Positions 9,207-17,931 of a stretch of 64,000 nucleotides of DNA are shown here, one piece after another. The first letter of the stretch is position 1. Each line of letters starts with the position of its first letter. A program made the translations under genes and the position numbers. Below the pieces are notes generated by a model. That model searched no databases and was not told the origin of the DNA. It was given only the letters and a program-made list of their open reading frames with translations. Origin of the DNA: an uncultured Eubacteriales bacterium (GTDB lineage: Bacteria > Bacillota > Clostridia > Christensenellales > Aristaeellaceae). Where the stretch lies: assembly GCA_900542445.1 (NCBI GenBank), contig UQNN01000008.1, positions 62,001 through 126,000 of the forward strand. Direction: 5' to 3'.

Positions 9207-10157
9207 GTGTCACTTCATGCGGACGAAAGCAAACATATCAGCTTTTCTTTGGGGCAGATTGAGCGGCTGTGTCAGGTCGCCAAGGCCCTTTCTTCCCCGC
9301 AGCGGGTCAAAATGATCGGGCTGCTCGCTTCGCGTTCCATGAACGTCAACGAGCTGGCCGACGCGCTGGGCATGCCGGTTTCCACCGCCGCGCTGAACGT
9401 GCGCCAGCTGGAGGAAGCCGGTCTGATTTCTTCCGAAATTCAGCCCGGCATTCGCGGAGCGATGAAGCTCTGCTCCCGGCGCATCGATTCTGTCAGCATG
9501 CACCTTGTTCCGGAAACGCAGGAGGGCGTGAGCGCGCTGACGCTCAAGCTCCCGCTGGGCAGCTATGCCAGCGCGCGGGATATCCGCCCGGAATGCGGCC
9601 TTGTCTCCGAACACGCGTGGATCGGCGAAAGCAATGCCCCGCGCGCGTTTTATCATCCGGACAGGCTGTCGGCCCAGCTGCTCTGGTTTGAATCCGGCGA
9701 GGTGGAATACCGCTTCTCGCTGGGCGAAATCGATCCCGTGCAGGTAGAATGGCTGGAAATCTCGATGGAGCTTTCCTCCAACGCGCCGATGTATCGCGAG
9801 AATTTCAAGAGCGACATTTACGTCGGCCTCGGCGAAACGGAGCTGGGCGTGTGGACAAGCCCCGGCGACTACGGCGCGCGGCGCGGGCGCTTCAATCCGT
9901 CGTGGTGGAGCGACACGTCGTCGCAATACGGCCTGCTGAAAACGTGGCGAGTGGATAATCAGGGCTGCACGCTGGACGGCGAGCCGCTGTCAAGTGTGAC
10001 CCTTGCCGACCTGAACCTCGGCGGGCAGGATTATCTGGCGCTGCGCATCGGCGTGCACGCGGACGCGGCGCACGTCGGCGGCATCAATCTGTTCGGCGAA
10101 CAATTCGGCGATTTTGCGCAGGGCATCGTCGTGCGCGTGGGCTATGCCAAGCCTTGA
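9207..10157 (+). CDS. ArsR-type winged-helix regulator with a large C-terminal domain
   Basis: 316 residues from GTG at 9207, 10 nt after AAGGAGG. Residues about 15-80 form an ArsR-like winged helix (ALSSPQRVKMIGLLA, then MNVNELADALGMPVSTAALNVRQLEEAGLI). The remaining 230 residues are not a metal sensor. They contain a jelly-roll-like segment (WLEISMELSSNAPMYRENFK, WTSPGDYGARRG, LKTWRVDNQG) seen in Clostridia annotated as ArsR regulators and possibly sensing a small molecule or sugar. No metal-binding cysteine pair is evident. Target genes are unknown; the upstream aminotransferase and the downstream SH3 gene are each separated by terminators. Confidence 0.75.
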   Translation: MSLHADESKHISFSLGQIERLCQVAKALSSPQRVKMIGLLASRSMNVNELADALGMPVSTAALNVRQLEEAGLISSEIQPGIRGAMKLCSRRIDSVSMHLVPETQEGVSALTLKLPLGSYASARDIRPECGLVSEHAWIGESNAPRAFYHPDRLSAQLLWFESGEVEYRFSLGEIDPVQVEWLEISMELSSNAPMYRENFKSDIYVGLGETELGVWTSPGDYGARRGRFNPSWWSDTSSQYGLLKTWRVDNQGCTLDGEPLSSVTLADLNLGGQDYLALRIGVHADAAHVGGINLFGEQFGDFAQGIVVRVGYAKP

Positions 10158-10184
10158 GTCTTCCAAAACCATCCAGACATCAAA

Positions 10185-10241
10185 AATCTCCCGGTTTGTC
10201 CGGCTTCGTCTCGAAGCGCAAAACAAATCGGGAGGTTTTTT
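10185..10241 (+). terminator. Intrinsic terminator after the ArsR-like gene
   Basis: CTCCCG near 10188 pairs with CGGGAG at 10229-10234 (extended by TTTGT / ACAAA), followed by a T run. It faces the convergent SH3 gene. Confidence 0.8.
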
Positions 10242-10247
10242 GAATCT

Positions 10248-10745
10248 TTATTCCGCTTCGCTCGTGCTCAGACAGCCCACCGAACTGTCATCCAGCAGCA
10301 CGTAATAATAATCGCCCTTGGTGCCGATGACGCGCACGTCGTCGCCGACTTCCAGCATCGACACCGCGTCATACGAATTGCTGGGCGTATCGCGCACGAC
10401 GACGCTCTGCGTGCCGTAGGGCGAAACGACCTGCATGTCCTTCGTCGCATCCTGCACAGACGCCGTATCCGTGGAGAGATATTGGCTCATCATGTAGCCG
10501 CTCAGGCTGTTTGCGCCGCCGCCGATGGTCACCTGCGACCAGCCGCCGCCCGCATCCGAAACGATTTCGACGGGTGTGCCCGTGTAAAACTGGCCGACGG
10601 AACCCGCGTCTTTGCTGGGCTGATCGCGCATGTTCAGCCGACTGCTCGGATCGGAACCGTTGTCAACCACTGCGCTCTGTGCCATCGCCTGTCCGCCCCA
10701 GAGCATCAGCAGCGCCATTCCCCAGCAAGCAAGCCTTTTTTTCAT
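10248..10745 (-). CDS. Secreted protein with two bacterial SH3 domains
   Basis: 165 residues from the ATG at 10743-10745. A signal peptide (MKKRLACWGMALLMLWGGQAMA) is followed by two SH3b-like repeats: SSRLNMRDQPSKDAGSVGQF with GYMMSQYL, and SVVVRDTPSNSYDAVSMLEV with DDVRVIG. Such domains usually bind cell-wall peptide or glycan. No catalytic domain is attached, so it may be an accessory or sensing protein. It resembles the larger four-SH3 protein at 18981-20267. A CCCGCGG hairpin (about 10759-10779) lies in its leader just before the ribosome-binding site. Confidence 0.8.
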   Translation of the reverse strand: MKKRLACWGMALLMLWGGQAMAQSAVVDNGSDPSSRLNMRDQPSKDAGSVGQFYTGTPVEIVSDAGGGWSQVTIGGGANSLSGYMMSQYLSTDTASVQDATKDMQVVSPYGTQSVVVRDTPSNSYDAVSMLEVGDDVRVIGTKGDYYYVLLDDSSVGCLSTSEAE

Positions 10746-11061
10746 CGCAACCACCCCTTCCCGCGGTCTGTCTCCGCGGGATTTCTTTTTCTGCCATAAA
10801 GACGAATCAGCGCCGCACATTCTTCCTGTTTTTTGAAAAAAAGCGCGATTCCTTCCACAAATTCCACTTTACGTCTATTTTACCACGATTTACCTGCGAA
10901 AAAAAAGGAGAACGTGCGCGGAAAATGCACAAAAAACAGCGTGCGCCTCACATTCTTTTTGACAAAAGCAAATTCCCGCCTTGTTTGCGGGTTTACGCTT
11001 TTTCCTTTTTGTACTATACTATTCTCTAAACATTGCGTATTTTCGGGGAGGAAGCGGCGGC
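10746..11061. other. Divergent intergenic region
   Basis: 316 bp between the SH3 gene and the MBL-fold gene. It holds the CCCGCGG hairpin in the SH3 leader, AT-rich DNA without a reading frame of note, and the promoter of the MBL gene at its right end. I see no repeat element here. Confidence 0.6.
10992..11020 (+). promoter_or_regulatory. Promoter for the MBL-fold gene
   Basis: TTTACG (10992-10997), 17-nt spacer, TATACT (11015-11020); a GGGGAGG follows about 25 nt on, before the ATG at 11062. Confidence 0.65.
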
Positions 11062-12156
11062 ATGAAACTTTATCTGACAGGCGAGCCTTGTACCCAGCAG
11101 CGCCACTGTTATTTTGTGGAAGGCGAAAGCGCGTCGTTCATCATGGACTGCGGCTATCAGCGCTGCTACCGCGGGGACGAACTGCCCCATCTGCTGCCCG
11201 ACCAGATCCGCGCCGCGCGCTATCTGTTTCTCTCCCACTCCCACGAAAACCAGTCCGGCGCGCTGCCCTATCTGCTTTCCAACGGTTTCACCGGGCGCGT
11301 GGTGCTGACCACGGAAACGGCGCGCCAGCTTCCGCTGGGCATCGACGATCCGATTGTTTTGGAGGGGCTGAGCGTGCCCTATGCCGAAGCGCCGCTGCCC
11401 GGCGGCATTTCGCTGACGTGGGGACGCAGCGGCCATTGTTCCGGAAGCGTGTGGTTTCGGATGGCAGAAAACGGGCGCTCGCTGTTCTTCTCCGGCGATT
11501 ATTACGACTGCGCGCGTGTGCATGCCCGCGATCCGATTGAAGGGATCAGCGCGAATCTCGCCGTGCTGGACTGCGACTACGGCATGCAGCCGGGCGCGGC
11601 CTCGCGCGACGCCCAGGTGGAAGCGCTGATCGAGGCGATTTCGGCGGCGCTGGCGGATGGGCGGCCCGTGATTCTGCCCGTGCCGCGTTACGGGCGCGGA
11701 CTGGGCATTTTGACCTATATCTGCGAGCGTCTGCCGGAGACGGATATCTTTGCCGACCGCCACTTCATGACCGAGCTGGGCCACATGGACGCGACGGCGT
11801 TGTGGGTGCGCCCGCAGGTGCAGGACATGCTGGCGGGCAAATTCATCCGCGCCATTCCGGAGGATTTTGTCGCGCTGGGCGTGTATTTCGTCTGCGATCC
11901 GCAGCTGGACGACATCTGGACGCGCAAATTGATCCGCCGCCTGCTCATCTGCGGCGGCTGCGTGATTTTCACCGGCACGGTCGAGCCGAACACGCATGCC
12001 TCCCTGCTGCTGCACGCGGGCAAGGCAAAACTGCTTCGTTACAGCGTGCATTGCACGCAGGCGGACATGCTGCGCATCGCGTCGCAGAATCATTTCGACC
12101 GGATCATCGCGTATCATTCGGACTTCGCGCCGACGCAGAAGGTCTACGAAGTATAA
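11062..12156 (+). CDS. Metallo-beta-lactamase-fold protein of the RNase J/CPSF type with an altered metal site
   Basis: 364 residues. The fold is recognisable: an opening beta-strand pair, LFLSHSHENQSGALPYLL where the metal motif should lie, SGHCSGSVWF, FFSGDYYDCARVHARD, a beta-CASP-like insert (LPVPRYGRGLGILTYI), FTGTV and a terminal AYHSDF. In active members the first motif is HxHxDH. Here it is H59-S-H61-E-N63-Q64, so the aspartate and last histidine are replaced. The protein may bind fewer metals or be non-catalytic. It may act on RNA, but that is inference. Confidence 0.75.
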   Translation: MKLYLTGEPCTQQRHCYFVEGESASFIMDCGYQRCYRGDELPHLLPDQIRAARYLFLSHSHENQSGALPYLLSNGFTGRVVLTTETARQLPLGIDDPIVLEGLSVPYAEAPLPGGISLTWGRSGHCSGSVWFRMAENGRSLFFSGDYYDCARVHARDPIEGISANLAVLDCDYGMQPGAASRDAQVEALIEAISAALADGRPVILPVPRYGRGLGILTYICERLPETDIFADRHFMTELGHMDATALWVRPQVQDMLAGKFIRAIPEDFVALGVYFVCDPQLDDIWTRKLIRRLLICGGCVIFTGTVEPNTHASLLLHAGKAKLLRYSVHCTQADMLRIASQNHFDRIIAYHSDFAPTQKVYEV

Positions 12157-12167
12157 AGCAGGCTGAG

Positions 12168-12218
12168 CCCGCCCGCATTTCCACCGCAGTCCGGAACGCT
12201 TTATCCGCGTGGACAGTC
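12168..12218. repeat. Dispersed GCCCGCCCGCATTTCC repeat, copy 1
   Basis: The sequence GAGCCCGCCCGCATTTCC followed by CCGCAGTC recurs almost unchanged at 34686 and in a diverged form at 22813. In the 34686 copy it closes into a hairpin through a downstream GCGGGC. Confidence 0.5.
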
Positions 12219-12289
12219 TCATGCGATTTCTTATGTGCTAAAATGTGCCGGGGCTTCGTCCTCTCCTTCTACAAAAACCTTTTTCCATG

Positions 12290-12344
12290 AAAAAGCAAAC
12301 TCCTTTACGAGCGTTTTTGCCCACAAAAGAGTTTGCTTTTCTTT
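12290..12344. terminator. Bidirectional terminator between the MBL gene and thrC
   Basis: AAAAAGCAAACTC pairs with GAGTTTGCTTTT; T runs on both strands serve the two convergent genes. Confidence 0.75.
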
Positions 12345-12367
12345 ATTTATTTCGCGTTTTAAGGCGT

Positions 12368-13861
12368 TTACTTCACCGCGTCCAGCACGGCCTGCGCCAT
12401 TTTGTCCTTTTCGCAGACGGCGGTGTGGCGGATCGGCAGGTCCGGAAGGGCGAGAATCTGCGCCGGTTCCCTGGTGCCCGTCAGTTCGGCGAGCGCGCGG
12501 CAGCAGGCGAAATCATCCAGCCCATCGCAGGCTTTCTGCCCCGCGACAGCCCCCCAAACGGACGCGCCGAACTTATACGGGCTGGCCGTAGAGACGATCA
12601 CGCTTTGGCGCGTATCGCCCGTCTGCGCCTGATATGCGCGCAGAACGGCGCTGGCCACAGCGGTGTGGGTGTCCATCAGATAATGGTTTTCCGCCCATGT
12701 CCGCCGGATCTCCTCGCGCACGCCGTTTTCATCCACGCAGCCCGCAAAATAGCGTTGCTGCAAAGTCGCTTTCATCGCGTCGTCGATTGCATAGCGCTTT
12801 TTGCCCGCCAGATCGCCCATGAACCGCGCGATGCGCGCGCCGTCGCAGCCGCTCAAATCAAACAGCAGGCGTTCAAGGTTGGAGGACACGAGAATATCCA
12901 TCGACGGGGTGATCGTCTTGTAGAACGGACGGTTTTCGATGTCGTATACGCCCGTATTGATGAAATCGGTCAGCACGTTGTTTTCGTTGCTTGCGCAGAT
13001 CAGCCTGCCCACCGGCAAGCCCGCTTTGCCTGCGTAATCCGCCGCCAGAATATCGCCGAAATTGCCCGTCGGCACGCAGAAATTCACCTCGTCGCCGAGC
13101 TTGATCGCGCCGGATTTCAGCAGATCGGCATAAGCCGAGAAATAATAGACCACCTGCGGCACGAGACGACCGAAGTTGATGGAGTTTGCGGAGGACAGCA
13201 CGCGCCCCTGCGCATCCATCGTTTCGGCAAACGCGCGATCCGAGAAAATGCGCTTCACACCGGTCTGCGCGTCGTCAAAATTGCCGTTCACGGCAATGAC
13301 GTGGGTGTTCGCGCCGCCGGTCGTGACCATCTGCATCTGCTGAGCCTGGCTCACGCCTTCGCGCGGATAGAACACGCAGCAGCGCGTGCCTGGCACGTCG
13401 AGAAAACCTTCCAGCGCGGCCTTGCCCGTGTCGCCGCTGGTCGCCACAAGGATGAAGATTTCGCGCTGCTCGCCGTGCTTCTTCGCGCTGAGCGTCAGCA
13501 GGTGCGGCAGAAGCTGGAGCGCCATGTCCTTAAACGCGAGCGTCGGCCCGTGCCAGAGTTCCAGCGCATGCGCCCATGTGCCGACCGGGCGGACCGGGGC
13601 GATCTGCGCGTCGTCAAAGCCCGTGCCATATGCCCCGGCGATGGCGTTTTTCAGCTCGTCCGCCGTGAAATCGGGCAGAAACTTTTGCAGAATCGTCAGC
13701 GCACGCGCCTGATAGTCAAGCGCGGAAAGCGCGGCGATTTCATCCAGCGAAAAATGCGGAAAGGTCTGCGGCACATACAATCCGCTGTCCGGCGCAAGCC
13801 CGCGCAGAATGGCCGTCGATTCAGAAACCGCGGCCGCGCCGCGGGTGGAAAGCATCGGCAT
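12368..13861 (-). CDS. thrC: Threonine synthase
   Basis: 497 residues from the ATG at 13859-13861, 10 nt after AAGGAG. It has the N-terminal MLSTRGAA and GLYVPQTFP of the long bacterial threonine synthases, the PLP lysine in WHGPTLAFKDMALQLLP, the phosphate-binding TSGDTGKAAL, and NFGDILAADYAGKAGLPV. It converts O-phosphohomoserine to threonine and phosphate. It stands alone; no homoserine kinase or dehydrogenase is adjacent, and the leader shows no T-box. The upstream region is occupied by a palindromic repeat, so the open frame upstream of this ATG is not coding. Confidence 0.93.
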   Translation of the reverse strand: MPMLSTRGAAAVSESTAILRGLAPDSGLYVPQTFPHFSLDEIAALSALDYQARALTILQKFLPDFTADELKNAIAGAYGTGFDDAQIAPVRPVGTWAHALELWHGPTLAFKDMALQLLPHLLTLSAKKHGEQREIFILVATSGDTGKAALEGFLDVPGTRCCVFYPREGVSQAQQMQMVTTGGANTHVIAVNGNFDDAQTGVKRIFSDRAFAETMDAQGRVLSSANSINFGRLVPQVVYYFSAYADLLKSGAIKLGDEVNFCVPTGNFGDILAADYAGKAGLPVGRLICASNENNVLTDFINTGVYDIENRPFYKTITPSMDILVSSNLERLLFDLSGCDGARIARFMGDLAGKKRYAIDDAMKATLQQRYFAGCVDENGVREEIRRTWAENHYLMDTHTAVASAVLRAYQAQTGDTRQSVIVSTASPYKFGASVWGAVAGQKACDGLDDFACCRALAELTGTREPAQILALPDLPIRHTAVCEKDKMAQAVLDAVK

Positions 13862-13880
13862 GTCTATCAGTCTCCTTTTT

Positions 13881-14014
13881 GGGGGAACGGTTGGGGCGCT
13901 GCCCCAAACCCCGCCAAGAACCTGAGGTTCTTGGATTTCCCATATTTTATGAATCAAATTCTCATACACCATCGCGAAGCGAAGGAGGGGAGTCTGAGGG
14001 ACTTCGTCCCTCAG
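13881..14014. repeat. Palindromic half-element plus GCGAAGCGAAG-type half
   Basis: GGGGCGCTGCCCC, CAAGAACCTGAGGTTCTTG, ATTTCCCA, then CGCGAAGCGAAGGAGGGGAG and the palindrome CTGAGGGACTTCGTCCCTCAG. It lies in the leader of thrC. Confidence 0.75.
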
Positions 14015-14057
14015 GCAAGCGCGGGCGGCAGCTCGCCGTAATCCCTGAAAACAAAGA

Positions 14058-14096
14058 AACCGCTCCCCGATAAACGGCAGGAAGCGGCGTCAGAAA
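14058..14096 (-). terminator. Terminator of the small P-loop gene
   Basis: On the reverse strand CCGCTTCC pairs with GGGGAGCGG, followed by TTTCTTTG. Confidence 0.6.
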
Positions 14097-14103
14097 AACG
14101 GGA

Positions 14104-14514
14104 TCAGATCTGGTACTTGCGGATGCTCTCCGGCACGTTCTCCGCGTCCTCGCTGAAGCTGATCACCAAATCGCACTGGGCGTTGGCCACCAGATGCTCA
14201 AGCTGAGCGAAGAAATCCACCAGCTCGGCCGCTTCGGCCTGTGCCAGCTTGAGGAACGCATCGACATAGATCACGCTGATATCATAGTTGCCCGCAAGAA
14301 TGCCAGCCAGGAAGCCGTAGAACGGCGCCTTGCCCTTCACGGCGTACTCGCTCGCGTCGATGAAGCGAATCTGCGGCTTGAGGCTGAGCGTGTAGCTCTT
14401 ATCATCATCGATGAACAGAACGTTGCCCTTCGCTTCCTTCACGGAAGCGTTCGCCATATCCAAAATGCGCTTGGTCTTGCCGGAACCCTTCTTGCCAAAG
14501 ATAACCTGGATCAC
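14104..14514 (-). CDS. Small P-loop ATPase-like protein, function unknown
   Basis: 136 residues from GTG at 14512-14514, which follows GGGAGGG by 7 nt; the product starts MIQVIFGKKGSGKTK. That is a Walker A motif at the extreme N terminus, followed by VLFIDDDKSYTL and a hydrophobic strand (YDISVIYVDAFL) that could be a Walker B. There is no signal peptide or membrane segment. Similar short proteins in Clostridia are annotated only as ATP-binding; I do not recognise a function. It is divergent from the surface protein at 14792. Confidence 0.7.
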   Translation of the reverse strand: MIQVIFGKKGSGKTKRILDMANASVKEAKGNVLFIDDDKSYTLSLKPQIRFIDASEYAVKGKAPFYGFLAGILAGNYDISVIYVDAFLKLAQAEAAELVDFFAQLEHLVANAQCDLVISFSEDAENVPESIRKYQI

Positions 14515-14653
14515 GGTCAATCCCTCCCTTTCTTGTTTTCTGATTACCCACATTATAGCTTAAAACGCCATTTCTGCATAGCCCCTAAATTGTTTTTTTC
14601 TCCAAAAAAGGTGCAGGGTCAACAGAGAAATTTGTCTTTTTTGTTGGATTGTC

Positions 14654-14682
14654 TTGCTTTTTTCACGCGGGCATGCTATAAA
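14654..14682 (+). promoter_or_regulatory. Promoter for the Pro-Thr stalk protein
   Basis: TTGCTT (14654-14659), 17-nt spacer, TATAAA (14677-14682). Confidence 0.65.
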
Positions 14683-14791
14683 TATTTCATACACTTTGCC
14701 AAAAAGAATATGCCGTCTGACGGGCAACAATCCCAAATCCGGCCGCATATGAATGGAGCGGAGTGCTTGGCGAAAGGAGCGACTTTTCCGT

Positions 14792-16738
14792 ATGAAGCGT
14801 CTTGTTTCCGTTTGTCTGCTGATGATGCTGTGCCTGTTTGCCCTTCCCGCGCTGAGCGAAGCGGCCCAGCCCTGCTACTGGCAGCTCACCGACGTCTCCG
14901 TCGCCCAGGTCTGCGACGATAAGCTGGGGGACGCCGAGGTTTTGACCAGCGCCGTCCCGCTCCCCGATTTAAGGCCGATCGACATGATCAGCGCGCTCTC
15001 TCAGGGGCATACCTTCTCGCTGGATGTGACGCGCGCCGCGACAGGCTCAAGTGCGCATGCGGATTACGTTCTTTCCGGCGTGCCCGCGCTGATTCCCGGC
15101 GCAGGCAGCGCACGCCTTTCGCTGACCGGCGCGACGGCCAATTCGACCAGTTCGCTTTATCTCTACGCCTCCGTCTACGCCAATAAAGCGCGGGCGCTTC
15201 GCGTGCGCAGCACGGGCGCATGGGTGTTCCGCATCGCTTTCCCGCGCACAGCCGTCGCCGGAAGCACGCGCACCCTGCGGTTTGACGCAAAGGAATTGCA
15301 GGGCTATGCTTCGGTTTCGGTCGTCTATACCTATACCGCCATGCCGGGCAAAATGCTGGTGGACGGCAACGGCGACACGGTGCTCTACAACGCGCTGGGC
15401 AACGAAATCGACCGCATTCCGCGCGCGCTGGCGGACGTGCTGCCCGTTTTCGCCGCCTCTTCCGGCTCCGATGGGGACATGCTCTTCTCCGCCGAGGTGC
15501 AGCGCGACGGCGGCCTGCTGGTGCGCTTTCTGCCTGGCGGCGGGCTGACGCTTGAAGAAATGCTGACGCTGATCCGCAACGCCCTTTCCGCCGCGCAAAA
15601 CGACGCGGCCAGCGACGCTTCCATCGTCTCTTCGCTCGCTTCCGATCCAAACAGCGCGACGCTCTACCTCGCGCCCGACGCCAATCTCTCCGACGACGCG
15701 CTTTCCCTGCTCATCGAGGCGGCCTCCGGCAGCGCGGTCAGCGTGCCTTCCCTTCAGGCGGCCGTAGACGCGGGTGAAATCGCGATGGACGCTCAGCCCA
15801 CGCCCGTGCCGCAGGCGATGACATATGGCCAGCTGCGCCAGTTGCTCGCCGACGGCGTTACGCCAAACCCGACAGCCACGCCCGCTTATCTCTCCGCCGC
15901 CGCGAAAGAGGCGCAGAACGCGCAGGCCCTCGCGCTGTACGGCGAAAACGGCGTGGAAGCGATTGCGCTTGCGCCGAATGCGGCGGCAACCGGCGAATCC
16001 CTTTCGGCGATCGCCGACGCGCTCGCACAGGCCGGACAGGACAGCGACGGCTATGAAGCGTTGTTTGGCGAAAGCGTCGAAACATTCGGCCTGACCGACA
16101 CGGACAGCGCGCTGCATTTCAAACCGGATGACGACGGCGCGGCGGCTGTTTCCATCGCCAAGGTCGATGACAGCACGTTGATGATCGTGCAGCCGGGCAG
16201 CGTTGCACAGCTGCAAAAGCAGCTCGATCAACTGTTGACGACGCTTCACGCAACGCCTACGCCGACTCCCACGCCTACCCCGACTCCCACTCCGACGCCG
16301 ACTCCCACTCCGACGCCGACTCCCACTCCGACGCCGACTCCCACTCCGACACCTACCCCGACTCCAACGCCTACCCCGACTCCGACACCTACCCCGACTC
16401 CGACACCTACCCCGACTCCAACGCCTACCCCCACTCCGACACCTACCCCAACTCCAACGCCTACCTCGACTCCAACGCCTACCCCGACTCCAACGCCTAC
16501 CTCGACTCCGACACCTACCCCGACTCCGACGCCTACCCCGACTCCGACGCCTACCCCCACTCCGACGTCTACGCCAACTCCGACGCCTACCCCCACTCCG
16601 ACACCCAGCCCGTCTCCCACGCCTTTGATGGCGACGACGCTGAACGGCGTGCCGCTGAGCATTGTGATTCTGCTCGCGGTTCTGATCATCATTGTGCTGA
16701 CCATGCTGATCATCGTGGCGCACAAGAAGAAAGACTGA
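14792..16738 (+). CDS. Surface protein: signal peptide, ectodomain, Pro-Thr stalk, C-terminal membrane anchor
   Basis: 648 residues from the ATG at 14792 (GAAAGGAGC upstream). Layout: signal peptide 1-24 (MKRLVSVCLLMMLCLFALPA); an ectodomain of about 460 residues rich in Ala, Asp and Ser that I do not recognise, with a DUF-like beta-rich first half and helical second half; a stalk of about 120 residues made almost wholly of Pro-Thr (488-612); a hydrophobic helix (VILLAVLIIIVLTMLIIVA) and a short KKKD cytoplasmic tail. The arrangement suggests an ectodomain held beyond the thick cell wall by a rigid, perhaps glycosylated, rod. No LPxTG motif is present. Confidence 0.8.
   Translation: MKRLVSVCLLMMLCLFALPALSEAAQPCYWQLTDVSVAQVCDDKLGDAEVLTSAVPLPDLRPIDMISALSQGHTFSLDVTRAATGSSAHADYVLSGVPALIPGAGSARLSLTGATANSTSSLYLYASVYANKARALRVRSTGAWVFRIAFPRTAVAGSTRTLRFDAKELQGYASVSVVYTYTAMPGKMLVDGNGDTVLYNALGNEIDRIPRALADVLPVFAASSGSDGDMLFSAEVQRDGGLLVRFLPGGGLTLEEMLTLIRNALSAAQNDAASDASIVSSLASDPNSATLYLAPDANLSDDALSLLIEAASGSAVSVPSLQAAVDAGEIAMDAQPTPVPQAMTYGQLRQLLADGVTPNPTATPAYLSAAAKEAQNAQALALYGENGVEAIALAPNAAATGESLSAIADALAQAGQDSDGYEALFGESVETFGLTDTDSALHFKPDDDGAAAVSIAKVDDSTLMIVQPGSVAQLQKQLDQLLTTLHATPTPTPTPTPTPTPTPTPTPTPTPTPTPTPTPTPTPTPTPTPTPTPTPTPTPTPTPTPTPTPTPTPTPTPTSTPTPTPTPTPTSTPTPTPTPTPTPTPTPTPTPTSTPTPTPTPTPTPSPSPTPLMATTLNGVPLSIVILLAVLIIIVLTMLIIVAHKKKD
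16253..16626. repeat. Hexanucleotide Pro-Thr coding repeat
   Basis: About 370 bp of near-perfect six-base units (variants of ACNCCN) encoding Thr-Pro, with higher-order 12- to 30-base periods and four interruptions encoding Thr-Ser-Thr. Such tracts change length by slippage, so the copy number may differ among strains and may be misassembled. Confidence 0.9.
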
Positions 16739-16832
16739 TCTCCTTTACGTCTCCCGCTGATGTGCGGGAGGCGTATTTTTTCGTCCTTCCGGCATAAGGT
16801 GTAGGGAAATCTGCCAAATCGGAGGGATGCTT

Positions 16833-17888
16833 TTGACTACCGCCAAAACCCTTTTCCCCGGCGCGATGGGGCCGGAGGGCTTTATCTCCTGCTTTGACCA
16901 CCTGATGGATGACGCGCTGCTGCGGCGCAAGCTGATTCTCAAAGGCGGGCCGGGCGTGGGCAAATCCACATTCATGCGGCGGGTGCATGCGGCGCTCTGC
17001 GCCAACGGCGAACCCTCAACCCTGTACTTCTGTTCCGGCGATCCGGACAGTCTGGACGGCGTGGCCGTTCCGCATGCCGGGCTGCTCATTTTGGACGGCA
17101 CCGCGCCGCACATCGTCGATCCCGAAATTCCCGGCGCGCGGGACAGCATCATTAACCTCGGCGAATGCCTGAACGAACCGGCCATGCGCCCGCGCCTGTC
17201 TCCTATCCGCGCCTGCATGGCCGACAACGCCGCCTGTTCCCGCCGTGCGCGCGCCTGTCTGGCCGCAGCCGCCGCGCTTGCGCGGGAAAATGCCGCCATC
17301 CTGCAAAGCGCTGCGGACACGGAACGCCTCTTCCGCATGACACAAGCGCTCACACAGGCCGTTCTCGTCCCCAGCGCCCCCACAGAATCCGCGCCGAGCA
17401 TGCGACCGGTCATCACCGAAGCGATGACCCCGAAGGGCGAAATCAGCCTGATTGCCGAAAACGCGCAGCCCCGCGTCATCCGTCTGCTCTTCCATTGGGG
17501 CATGGACGGCACGCCCGTCCTTCGGCAGCTCAGCGCCGCCGCGCGCGCGGCCGGATACAGCACGGAAGAACACCTCTGCCCCACCGTACCCGGCCGCCTG
17601 CTCCACGTCGGCATTCCGGCGTTGTCTACCCTTGTCACCACGAGCGAACAGCTCACCGCCGAACAGACCTTCGACTTTGCCGCCTGTATTCCGCGGGGCG
17701 CGTTGCTGCGCCACGAGTGCGCGCTGGAACAGGGCCGCGCCGGGATTCAGCTCCATCTGCATCGCGCAGGCGCCGCGCTCGCGCAGGCCAAGGAATTGCA
17801 CGACGAGCTGGAATCCTTCTATGTGCCCAATATGGATTTTGCCAAATGGCAGACGATTCTGGATCGAACGCTGGAAAGTCTGAAATAA
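16833..17888 (+). CDS. P-loop ATPase of unknown role
   Basis: 351 residues. The Walker A is ILKGGPGVGKSTFMRRV, and LFLDGT-like LLILDGTAPHIVDP follows. It resembles a Clostridia family annotated as a hypothetical nucleotide-binding protein, in which the P-loop half is often duplicated; here only one clear P-loop is visible, and the C-terminal half ends LESFYVPNMDFAKW. Start: GGAGGG runs straight into an ATG at 16827, leaving no spacing. The in-frame TTG at 16833 has proper spacing and gives MTTAKTLFPGAMGPEGF. A very strong terminator follows. Confidence 0.75.
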   Translation: MTTAKTLFPGAMGPEGFISCFDHLMDDALLRRKLILKGGPGVGKSTFMRRVHAALCANGEPSTLYFCSGDPDSLDGVAVPHAGLLILDGTAPHIVDPEIPGARDSIINLGECLNEPAMRPRLSPIRACMADNAACSRRARACLAAAAALARENAAILQSAADTERLFRMTQALTQAVLVPSAPTESAPSMRPVITEAMTPKGEISLIAENAQPRVIRLLFHWGMDGTPVLRQLSAAARAAGYSTEEHLCPTVPGRLLHVGIPALSTLVTTSEQLTAEQTFDFAACIPRGALLRHECALEQGRAGIQLHLHRAGAALAQAKELHDELESFYVPNMDFAKWQTILDRTLESLK

Positions 17889-17931
17889 AAAGCAAGGCGA
17901 AAGGGACACACGCCCTTTCGCCTTGCTTTTC
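17888..17931. terminator. Strong bidirectional terminator
   Basis: An 18-bp stem (AAAAGCAAGGCGAAAGGG with its complement) around a six-base loop, with A and T tracts on both sides. It separates the ATPase gene from the convergent SpoIID-like gene. Confidence 0.9.

Noticed and set aside
13862..13972. N-terminal extension of threonine synthase
   Set aside because: The extra residues are a translation of the palindromic repeat, and the downstream ATG has a good ribosome-binding site and matches the family start.
16246..16725. Long reverse-strand reading frame of Val-Gly repeats
   Set aside because: It is only the complement of the Pro-Thr repeat and has no start context or conserved sequence.
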